64,000 bases of DNA from JBOHUC01 sp050733935 (GTDB lineage: Bacteria > Eisenbacteria > RBG-16-71-46 > DASYSL01), in contig JBOHUC010000024.1 in assembly GCA_050733935.1 (NCBI GenBank), positions 1 through 64,000 of the forward strand, read 5' to 3'. Below the pieces are notes generated by a model, which saw only the letters and a list, made by a program, of their open reading frames with translations, was not told the DNA's origin and did not search any database. The translations under genes and the position numbers were made by a program. Shown piece after piece: positions 7,678 through 14,499 of the stretch (within the stretch, counting starts at the first letter, position 1; each line of letters begins with the position of its first letter).

Positions 7678-9483
7678 TCAGCCAGAGCCCGTGAACCGGG
7701 TGATCGCGTCCGCGATCTCGTACGTCACGTCGTCATCGACCGGGAAATAGTGGCTGACGCTGGGAAGCGGCTGGAAGCGCGCGCCCGGGATCGTCGCCGC
7801 CAGGATCCGACCTTCCTCGAACGAAACGACCCGATCATCGCGGCAATGCAGGACGAGCGTCGGCACCCGGATCCTCGAGAACTCCTCGCGCGCGTCGCCC
7901 CTCTTCCACAGGGAGTTCTGGTATCGCGCGGCCGTTTCGCCATCGGTGGCGGCGCGCTGCAGCCGGTTGTAGTGCGCAACGAGCCCGGGGGCGGCGTCCT
8001 CGCCGAAGTAATAGGTCGTGAACATCTGCCGGATCTCGGGCGTGTCTCGTCCCCAGCCCCGGCGCATGAGCGTGAGCATGGCCTCCCTCTCCGGCGGGGA
8101 TTCGACGGGATCGTAGCCTGGCCGATGCTTGGCCCCCCGCGCGTACCCTCCGTACACAATGAGATGGCTGACCCGATCGGGATTCCGGAGCGCGTACGAG
8201 GCTGCGGTCCAGCCTCCTTCCGAGATGCCGAAGAGCGCGACCGTTTCTGCTCCGGTCGCACGAGCGACGGCATCGAGGTCCATCTGCCGTGCCTCTTCGC
8301 TGAACTCGCCTGTCCACGGGCTCGAAAGGCCGATGCCACGCCCGTCGAAGCGCACCACCGAGTGGGAGCGTCCGAGGAGCTCCCAGATGAGCCGCAGCGC
8401 AGGCCAGTCCCACTCCATCTCGACGTGCGTCATCCAGCCGAGCACCCGGATGAGCGGCGGGCCGGCGCCGTTCGTGGCAAAAGCGATCGACTGACTATCC
8501 TCCGTGCGGCAGTAGCGGATCTCGGGACGGCTCCCGCGCTTTGCTTCCGGCAAGGTGCCCGGCGCCCGGGGCGTTCCCAGAGGCGTGCGCGGCTGGGCCG
8601 CGATGCTGCCGTGCAACGCGCTGTGGAGGTCGACCGCAAGCTCCGAGCCGTTCGGATAGCGCTGCCCGGGGTCGTTTTGCAGACAGCGCTCGACGATCGC
8701 GACCACATCCGAAGGGAGATCCGGCCTGTGCCTGGCGAGCGGCACGTGCGGCGTGTGGGCGATCGCGTGGAGAACCGCGGCCGGGCTGTCGCCGTCGAAG
8801 GGTGGCCGGCCGGCGAGGAGCTCATAGGACAGCACGCCGAACGAAAAGACATCCGATGACGGCCCGACGTCTCCGCCGGTCACCTGCTCGGGCGACGTGT
8901 ACCGGAGCGTGCCGACAAGCGAGCCCGTGACGGTGAGGTTCGGATGTCCGGTCCGGAATTTCGCGATGCCGAAGTCGACGAGCTTCGCTCCGCCTTCTTC
9001 GGTGAGGAGCACGTTGCCGGGCTTGATGTCGCGGTGGGTGATGCCGTGACTGTGGGCGGCCGCCAGCGCTTCGGCGACCGGAAGCGCGATGCGCAGGTAA
9101 GCATCCGCGGAGACGGGTGTCGCGAGCGCCGCACTCCCGAGCGACCTGCCGGGCACCCACTCCATGACCAGGAACGGCGCCCCCACCTCGTCGATGTCGT
9201 AGATCGTGACGATGTTCGCGTGCTGGAGCGCCGCAAGCGAACGGGCTTCGTGGCGCACGCGCTCGGCCGCGGCCGGATCAACCGGGCGGAGCCCGGGGAG
9301 GAACTTGAGTGCCACCTGGCGACCCAGCCGGGTGTCCTCAGCATGGAGCACGACCCCCATGCCACCCTCCCCGGCATTTCCGAGAATGCGAAATTGTCGA
9401 AATTGCTCACCGACGTTTGGAATCGCCACGAAGTTGGAACTCCTGGACGGCCGCCGCAGGGTGAAGACCGCGGACATTCTCAC
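7678..9483 (-). CDS. Ser/Thr protein kinase fused to an alpha/beta hydrolase
   Basis: A 601-residue two-domain protein. Residues about 30-290 form a complete Hanks-type kinase: glycine loop GNAGEGGMGVV (35-45), Lys60 (VALK), HRDIKPGN (150-157), DFG (170-172) and SPEQ (197-200). After a Pro-rich linker (about 295-320), residues 322-600 form an alpha/beta hydrolase with nucleophile Ser421 in GISEGG, an acid at Asp549/550 (RDDRV) and His578 (SVSHYF). No transmembrane helix is seen, so it should be cytoplasmic. Linkage of a signalling domain to an esterase/lactonase-like domain suggests that a small ligand or ester product is coupled to phosphorylation. GTG 9429 (removing 18 residues) is a plausible alternative start. 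Confidence 0.88.
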   Translation of the reverse strand: MRMSAVFTLRRPSRSSNFVAIPNVGEQFRQFRILGNAGEGGMGVVLHAEDTRLGRQVALKFLPGLRPVDPAAAERVRHEARSLAALQHANIVTIYDIDEVGAPFLVMEWVPGRSLGSAALATPVSADAYLRIALPVAEALAAAHSHGITHRDIKPGNVLLTEEGGAKLVDFGIAKFRTGHPNLTVTGSLVGTLRYTSPEQVTGGDVGPSSDVFSFGVLSYELLAGRPPFDGDSPAAVLHAIAHTPHVPLARHRPDLPSDVVAIVERCLQNDPGQRYPNGSELAVDLHSALHGSIAAQPRTPLGTPRAPGTLPEAKRGSRPEIRYCRTEDSQSIAFATNGAGPPLIRVLGWMTHVEMEWDWPALRLIWELLGRSHSVVRFDGRGIGLSSPWTGEFSEEARQMDLDAVARATGAETVALFGISEGGWTAASYALRNPDRVSHLIVYGGYARGAKHRPGYDPVESPPEREAMLTLMRRGWGRDTPEIRQMFTTYYFGEDAAPGLVAHYNRLQRAATDGETAARYQNSLWKRGDAREEFSRIRVPTLVLHCRDDRVVSFEEGRILAATIPGARFQPLPSVSHYFPVDDDVTYEIADAITRFTGSG

Positions 9484-9559
9484 GGAATTCGTCCCGTCAT
9501 GGAAGAGGCCATCCCGCGTATGCGGCTCGCGGCCGGGCGACCTGGCGCCTCCCCCTCTC

Positions 9560-9844
9560 TTATTCGAGCGCGATCACTTTGGCGCGGAAGTCGCCGCGCG
9601 GCGTGACGAGCCGGCTAGAAGCTACGCGGCATCTCTCGCCCTCGCGAGCGTCATGACACGGACGGAATGGCGGACCCGCCAGTGCGTCGTTGTCGCCAGC
9701 TTCGATCCGCTTCTGAAGGCCGGCCAGGCGCGGACTGGTTGGTGTGTCCTGGGATGTTGGCCCGGACTCGGGAGAGGCCGCCGCATCGGGGGCGATCAAG
9801 AGGCTCATCAAAAACAGGGTGAGGGCCGCGCCCGTCACCCACAC
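9560..9844 (-). CDS. Small putative exported protein, possibly a truncated remnant
   Basis: A 94-residue frame with a plausible signal peptide (hydrophobic residues 5-19, cleavage near AAASPES). The next segment, SPRLAGLQKRIEAGDNDALA, resembles the amino-terminal linker of some secreted esterases. The rest has no recognisable domain and differs in style, so this may be a decayed gene. It precedes the kinase-hydrolase gene on the same strand by about 75 bp. Confidence 0.4.
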   Translation of the reverse strand: MWVTGAALTLFLMSLLIAPDAAASPESGPTSQDTPTSPRLAGLQKRIEAGDNDALAGPPFRPCHDAREGERCRVASSRLVTPRGDFRAKVIALE

Positions 9845-10012
9845 TTTGCACCTAGTTGCCTTCCGGGTTGGAGAAGTCCACCGGGACCGTCGGGTTAACG
9901 CACATGTTAGGTGGTTTGCTACCGCGGATTGTTCTGAGACCGTCGGTCATTAACAGTCCCCTTGTGCTGCCCATAGCACTGAGCTTGCAATCCCGAAGAC
10001 CCGATCTTGTAT

Positions 10013-10097
10013 GCCTGCGAAACGCTGCCGTTCACCTGCGGCGGACCGAGCGACCGCAGGGAGCGAGGCCCCGCGTCAGGTGAACGGCATGTTAGGC
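10013..10097 (-). repeat. attC-like recombination site at the 3' end of a cassette gene
   Basis: On the minus strand the stop codon of the next gene (TAA, plus positions 10092-10094) is embedded in GCCTAAC (10091-10097). This exactly fits the R'' consensus RYYYAAC. It is followed by perfect 13-bp inverted arms (10077-10089 and 10026-10038, TGCCGTTCACCTG on the plus strand) around a variable loop. At the far end GTTTCGCAGGC (10013-10023) reads like the R' core GTTAGGC with four extra bases. The stop codon inside R'' and the imperfect hairpin are classic integron attC architecture. The R' core is degenerate, so the site may be inactive. Confidence 0.6.
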
Positions 10098-11273
10098 AGT
10101 ACCCGTTGACGCGACGAACTCGGAGACGGACATGTTGAAGCCAGCTTGCTTGACTATCTTCGCAAGGGTACCTATCCGCAGGTCCCCGGGATGCAAGGGG
10201 ACCGGGAACTTACTCCCGTTCGGCGCTCGCCAGATCTCGTGACTGCCTTTGCCCTGTCGCCAGATCGAGCATCCGCCGGCGCGGAGGCGACGGGCGAGAT
10301 CTCCGTACCGAAGGTACCGAAGGCCTAGTCGAAATCGGGCCGCAAGTGGTGAGCCGCGTTGTACTATGTAATTCACACGGCTGGTGACACGGCTCAGTCC
10401 CGTAAACGCTTGTGGCGATGAATGCCAAATCGCCGGGTCGCACCCAGGGATTGAGGGAAGCGCAAAGCGGTGGTTCTCCTCTGCGAAGAGGGCCCGTGTG
10501 TCGGTGAACGCTCGAGTCTCGAGCACGCGATCGGCTTCCGCATATCCGGGTGCGCATGTCCGAATGTATTGCCGCAGCGCGTCCAGCGCGACCTGGCGCT
10601 TGCCCGGATCATTCGGCTTACGAAACGCCCGCTCCTTGACCTTGCGATATCCGTAGGCGGTGGCAAGCGTCTCCTCGACGCACTTCGATGTCCCAAAAGT
10701 CATGCGGAACCAGCGCTCGAAGGGCTCACGATAGAGCGGAGAGCGATGAGTGATCTCCAGTCGGGTAGCGAACACCTCGACCGCGTGATGAAAGGCTTCG
10801 TGACCATACAGAAAAATGCGCGCTGCGATCATGGAGTCTCGACCGGAGAGGGCTCCGGAGGAGTTTACGGTCAACTGCTGGGCCAACCAGTGGACACCTT
10901 CAAGGACGAGATAGACGCCCCACCAAGTCGGGTGGAAGTAGTGGAACGGCAGATAAAACGCGAGCGCATCAGGAGGAGGCGTGCTACCGCCATGGTGAGT
11001 CGCAGGCGCACCGGGAAACGCGGCTCCATCTCCGAAGCGTGGTAGGTCGGAATCTGGAAGAAAGTCTACGGACGTTACCTGCGTCGGGGCTCCAGCGACA
11101 CTCGACAGCACGGATTCATAATCCATGACGTCGTTGACGGGCTCCCAGAGTTGGCCTTCGGGGTCTTCAATCGGAACGAAGAGCCAGTCGTCTTCCCATC
11201 CCGGCGGAAGCGGATGGTCAGCGAAGATTTCTGGAATCTGTTGCCGTAACGTGTCGAGGTCGTCGATGGCCAT
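10092..11273 (-). CDS. HExxH zincin-like protein with a C-terminal HicA-like domain
   Basis: A 393-residue protein of unusual architecture. The central part has GHEAFHHAVEVF with an HExxH motif at His158-Glu159-His162 and an acidic pair about 38 residues later (CVEETLA, Glu200/201), the layout of a gluzincin metallopeptidase. Residues about 318-385 match the HicA mRNA-interferase fold: RYGDLARRLRAGGCSIWRQG, then KGSHEIWRAPNGSKFPVPLH with the catalytic-type His345, and GTLAKIVKQAGF. No HicB-like antitoxin is adjacent. The gene starts 35 bp inside a GTTAGGC core and ends within an attC-like R'' box, so it appears to be an integron cassette gene. Either domain could be degenerate; no activity is proven. 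Confidence 0.75.
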   Translation of the reverse strand: MAIDDLDTLRQQIPEIFADHPLPPGWEDDWLFVPIEDPEGQLWEPVNDVMDYESVLSSVAGAPTQVTSVDFLPDSDLPRFGDGAAFPGAPATHHGGSTPPPDALAFYLPFHYFHPTWWGVYLVLEGVHWLAQQLTVNSSGALSGRDSMIAARIFLYGHEAFHHAVEVFATRLEITHRSPLYREPFERWFRMTFGTSKCVEETLATAYGYRKVKERAFRKPNDPGKRQVALDALRQYIRTCAPGYAEADRVLETRAFTDTRALFAEENHRFALPSIPGCDPAIWHSSPQAFTGLSRVTSRVNYIVQRGSPLAARFRLGLRYLRYGDLARRLRAGGCSIWRQGKGSHEIWRAPNGSKFPVPLHPGDLRIGTLAKIVKQAGFNMSVSEFVASTGTA

Positions 11274-11301
11274 GTTGACTACCTTGCCGCAGCCCGAATC
11301 T

Positions 11302-11308
11302 GCCTAAC
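11302..11308 (-). other. Integron-type core site (GTTAGGC) at the 5' end of the cassette
   Basis: On the minus strand the heptamer GTTAGGC (GTTRRRY consensus) lies 28 bases before the ATG of the HExxH-HicA gene. This is the position of the R' half-site at which a cassette begins after insertion. The bases before it (GGCATGGC) resemble those next to the other GTTAGGC at 10091 (CGGCAT). A complete attC hairpin upstream is not evident. Confidence 0.5.
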
Positions 11309-11383
11309 GCCATGCCGCTCAGCCGCCAGCGAAGCATTGCGGTCGCATCGTAGCAGAGGCGCGAGCCTCCGGGGTGGCGACCC

Positions 11384-12445
11384 TCAGGAAGAGTAGATCG
11401 GGCGGTTCTCCGATGCTGGGACAGGCGCACGAACCACGAAGCTCCCGCTCGAGCGCGGCATCCACGGGGGCGGCTCGAGCACCTTTTGGAGCGGAGAGCG
11501 TGGAGACGTCCAGATCATGAAGGCCGATCCGCGATCCCGCCACTCGTTGCGCACCGCGCGCCACAGATGTCGCACGGCGTCCTCGTGGCCCGGGCGAAAC
11601 CACACGCGGCTTGCCCCGATCTCGCGCATGAGTCCGTCTTTCGGAACGATCCGAATCAGATGGTTGAGGAGCCACGGCACGACCGGCATGCGAACCATGC
11701 GGGTCGTCCGGATCCGCCCCCCCTCGATCACCGCGAGCCCCGCGACCATCTCGCCCGCGTGCGTGACCGCCACCCGCAAATGCCGAAATTGAGACTCCAG
11801 CGGAGTCTCCTCGCACCACGCGCGGAGGCCTTCGGCCGTCTCGGGCGCATAGAAATTGAATTCCGCATGGAACGTGTTGACGCCCTCGACGAAGGACGCG
11901 AGGCCTTCGCCATCGGACAGCTCGAGTGCACGCTCCTGATAGGCGCTCGAGCGGGGTGCGCGCGAAGCGGCAGGCATCGGAAAGACGGTCAGGCAATCGC
12001 GCAGCGTCTGCGTGCTCCAGCGGGCCGCGGTCTTCACTGAGCCCGTGTTGCCGCGCTGGATGCCGGCGTAGATCACTCCACCTTCTCCGACTCGCTCGTG
12101 CGCCCGCTCTACCCGTGCGTCGGCGATCTGCGCGGCAAGCCCGCGCCGCCGCATCACGGGGTGCACGACGAGGGAATTGAGGAAAGCGTAGGGACGCAGC
12201 TCTCCCTCATACTGGCAGCGACCAAAACGGATGAGCCCGGCTCCTGCGAGCCCTTCGAATCCATCCGACTCGGCGACCACGCCTTCGAAATCTCCGTGGA
12301 GCGCTCGCAGCGCGTCCCACGGCGGAATCTGAAAGCGCGAGGAGACCTGGAAGCGCCCGGCGTCCGCGCTCTGCGCAAGGAGTGTCGCGAACGCGGGGCC
12401 GTCCGCGGGAACGATCGGACGCAGGCGGAAACCGTAATCGGTCAT
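11384..12445 (-). CDS. GNAT-family N-acetyltransferase (two-lobed)
   Basis: A 353-residue protein whose N-terminal half is a GNAT fold: the acetyl-CoA region VVHPVMRRRGLAAQIADARV lies at about residues 95-115 and GVIYAGIQRGNTGSVK follows. The C-terminal half is longer than in single-domain GNATs and probably forms a second, degenerate lobe. Start ATG 12445 is taken because the conserved region (YGFRLRPIVPADGPAF) begins at once; ATG 12463 with GGAAAGG upstream is an alternative. The gene is divergent from the ECF sigma gene with a short shared promoter region. The substrate is unknown. Confidence 0.75.
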   Translation of the reverse strand: MTDYGFRLRPIVPADGPAFATLLAQSADAGRFQVSSRFQIPPWDALRALHGDFEGVVAESDGFEGLAGAGLIRFGRCQYEGELRPYAFLNSLVVHPVMRRRGLAAQIADARVERAHERVGEGGVIYAGIQRGNTGSVKTAARWSTQTLRDCLTVFPMPAASRAPRSSAYQERALELSDGEGLASFVEGVNTFHAEFNFYAPETAEGLRAWCEETPLESQFRHLRVAVTHAGEMVAGLAVIEGGRIRTTRMVRMPVVPWLLNHLIRIVPKDGLMREIGASRVWFRPGHEDAVRHLWRAVRNEWRDRGSAFMIWTSPRSPLQKVLEPPPWMPRSSGSFVVRAPVPASENRPIYSS

Positions 12446-12498
12446 ACGCCCCAAAACTAGCATGCAACCTTTCCCCGCTCCCGAACCACAGAGGGGAC

Positions 12499-13059
12499 AT
12501 GGAAGCCCACGCTCCCGAGCCCGCCGATCGTGAACTGGTGGAGCGGTTCCTAAGGACGCGATCGGACGCCGCCTTCCTCGCGCTCTACGACCGCCACACC
12601 GAGGCGCTTTACGCGTTTGCGGCGCGGCTCGTCGGGAGCGCGTCGGGCCACGAGCCGGCCGAGCTCGTTCAGGAGGCCTGGCTTCGCGCGCTCACGGGGC
12701 TTTCCCAATTCCGGTGGGGATCGAGCCTCCGCACGTGGCTCTGCGGAATCGTTCTCAATCGCTGGCGCGAAGTGCGCCAGCGGGAAGTCCGGGAGCGCCG
12801 ATTCGAGATCGTGGAGGGCTCGCGTTCGCCGGAGGGGACGGCACTGCCGGCCGGCGACGCGGTCCTCCTCGAGCGGGCGCTGGCGACACTGCCGGAAGGA
12901 TATCGAGAAGTGCTGCTGCTGCACGACGTCGAGGGTTACACGCATGAGGAGATCGCACGGCACTTCGGGATCGTCGAAGGCACATCGAAGAGTCAGCTCC
13001 ACCGGGCGCGTCGCGCGCTTCGTGAAGCCCTGGGACTGACGGAGAAGGAGCGGGCATGA
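12499..13059 (+). CDS. ECF-type RNA polymerase sigma factor
   Basis: A 186-residue sigma-70-family protein. Region 2 (FLALYDRHTEALYAFAARLV, then AELVQEAWLRALTGL) and region 4 (LPEGYREVLLLHDVEGYTHE, then EGTSKSQLHRARRALREAL) are both present, separated by a short linker as in ECF factors. ATG 12499 follows GAGGGG by four bases; the longer frame upstream is Arg-rich and unlikely. Its stop overlaps the ATG of the next gene, a membrane protein with a YCII domain, which is its likely regulator. Confidence 0.88.
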   Translation: MEAHAPEPADRELVERFLRTRSDAAFLALYDRHTEALYAFAARLVGSASGHEPAELVQEAWLRALTGLSQFRWGSSLRTWLCGIVLNRWREVRQREVRERRFEIVEGSRSPEGTALPAGDAVLLERALATLPEGYREVLLLHDVEGYTHEEIARHFGIVEGTSKSQLHRARRALREALGLTEKERA

Positions 13060-13712
13060 GTGACGATCGCAAGCCGCACGAGGACGATCCGGGACGTCCG
13101 GCGCTCGAAGGTTGGGGCGCCGCGTGGCGGCCGCCGGCCTCGCTCCGCGAAGACACGTTGCGGGCTGCGCGGGCGCGCGGCCTCGTGGGGGGACGAAGGA
13201 TGAATCGATGGAGCTTGTGGGTCGGCGCGGCGGCGGCAGCGGTTCTGCTGTTCGTCGCAGGATTCGGGCTCGGATCGCAGCGCGTACCCGGCGCGCCGGA
13301 GGAGACGAACGTGGCCAGCACGAAAGGATCGACCGCGGGAGAAGCGGCCGCACCGGACGCCCCGACGGGACCGCTCTTCGCGCTCTTCCTGTTCGAAGAC
13401 AAGGGCTACCAGCAGCCCACGCCCGACGCGCTCGGCGCGCGCATCGGCGAATACTCGAGCTGGGCGCGCAGCATCGGGGAGTCGGGCCGCTACGTGACCG
13501 GGGAGAAGCTCGCGGACGACGGATCGTTCTGCCGTCTCGAGAAGGGAGCGCTCACCGCGTCGGGTCCCGTGCACGACTCGACTCGCGGGGTCCTCGCAGG
13601 CTACTTCATCATCGGAGCGGCGAGCCTCGAAGAGGCGCGCTCGATCGCTCGCAACTGCCCCCACCTCAAGTACGGCGGGAGTGTGGAGATCCGGCGGCTC
13701 GAAACGACCTGA
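13056..13712 (+). CDS. Membrane-anchored YCII-domain protein, putative anti-sigma partner
   Basis: A 218-residue protein translationally coupled (ATGA) to the ECF sigma gene. Residues 1-48 are a charged cytoplasmic segment, about 50-72 form one transmembrane helix (WVGAAAAAVLLFVAGFGLG), and about 105-216 match the YCII/DGPF fold (FALFLFEDKGYQQPTPDA, then GVLAGYFIIGAASLEEARSI and PHLKYGGSVEIRRL). By position-inside topology the YCII domain would lie outside the cytoplasm. Gene order suggests that the N-terminal segment holds the sigma factor and the outer domain senses a signal. A canonical zinc anti-sigma motif is absent. Confidence 0.75.
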   Translation: MSDDRKPHEDDPGRPALEGWGAAWRPPASLREDTLRAARARGLVGGRRMNRWSLWVGAAAAAVLLFVAGFGLGSQRVPGAPEETNVASTKGSTAGEAAAPDAPTGPLFALFLFEDKGYQQPTPDALGARIGEYSSWARSIGESGRYVTGEKLADDGSFCRLEKGALTASGPVHDSTRGVLAGYFIIGAASLEEARSIARNCPHLKYGGSVEIRRLETT

Positions 13713-13736
13713 TCGAGCCCCGGCGGCTGCCTGGGC

Positions 13737-14408
13737 TCAGGCGCCGAGCACGAAGTCGAACGTCGCGAGCTTGTGGGTCCGCCCGTCGGCCACGTTCATG
13801 AGGAGCTCGGGCTGGAAGATGCCGTCCCGCTGATTCCGGGGCTCGTTCGGGAAATAGAGCTGGGTCGTGAGGATCTTCCCCTTCGGCGCCTGGACGCGCA
13901 CATGGAAGTGGCGCGTCCGTCCCGGATAGAGACCGGGGACGACCGTCTCGAGCCGGAACTTCCCGTCGGCGTCCGCGAACTGATGCCCGCGGCATCGGTA
14001 GCCCTCGTTGTCGTAGTCCCCGTCGCCGTCGGCGTGCCAGAAGTCGAGGAGTGCCCCCGCGACGGGCTTGCAGTTCTTCGAGAACACGCGTCCCGCGAGC
14101 ACGATCGGCGTCCCCGGAACTCCCTTCTCGAGGAGCGACTTCTTGAGCGGGGAGTTCGGCGTGTAGAAGGGGCCCGCCGTTTCGGAGGGCGTGATGTCGT
14201 CGTCGTCCGCGCACGGCGGCGTTGCGGCGAGGACCGGCTCGTCGGCGCCCGCGGCGGACGCCGCGCGCTTCGTGGATTCGGCGGCCCACACGTCTGCGGC
14301 GCCCGCCGCGTGCGCGATCCAGGCGGCGACGGTCCATCCCGCGGGCAGGAGCAATGCAGACTTCAGGAATCGGCGGCGATCCAGCAACGGCTCGATGCGA
14401 TCGGACAT
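13737..14408 (-). CDS. Tat-exported intradiol ring-cleavage dioxygenase-like protein
   Basis: A 223-residue protein of the protocatechuate 3,4-dioxygenase family. It starts with a Tat signal (DRRRFLKSALLLPAGW). The domain shows TAGPFYTPNSP, DFWHADGDGDYDNEGYRCRG and GLYPGRTRHFHVRV, which supplies Tyr and the two His of the non-haem iron site. ATG 14408 has a strong GGAGGG site; the longer frame is not needed. The enzyme probably acts in the periplasm on a catecholic compound. No other aromatic degradation genes are adjacent. Confidence 0.85.
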   Translation of the reverse strand: MSDRIEPLLDRRRFLKSALLLPAGWTVAAWIAHAAGAADVWAAESTKRAASAAGADEPVLAATPPCADDDDITPSETAGPFYTPNSPLKKSLLEKGVPGTPIVLAGRVFSKNCKPVAGALLDFWHADGDGDYDNEGYRCRGHQFADADGKFRLETVVPGLYPGRTRHFHVRVQAPKGKILTTQLYFPNEPRNQRDGIFQPELLMNVADGRTHKLATFDFVLGA

Positions 14409-14499
14409 GCGGCGCTCCCTCCGAGGCGGTGGATTCGACGGTAGGGAACGCGCCGGGGCCTGTGCAAACCCAAAGCACGGCCGGTGTGCAATCTCTGCG

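Noticed and set aside
6955..11273. HicB-like protein (6955-7659) as antitoxin of the HicA-like domain (10092-11273)
   Set aside because: They are not adjacent, the HicB-like part is fused to a DinB domain in a different operon, and the HicA-like gene lies on a cassette.
13720..13742. GAGCCC/GGGCTC hairpin between convergent genes as an intrinsic terminator
   Set aside because: The stem is six base pairs with no U-run on either strand.
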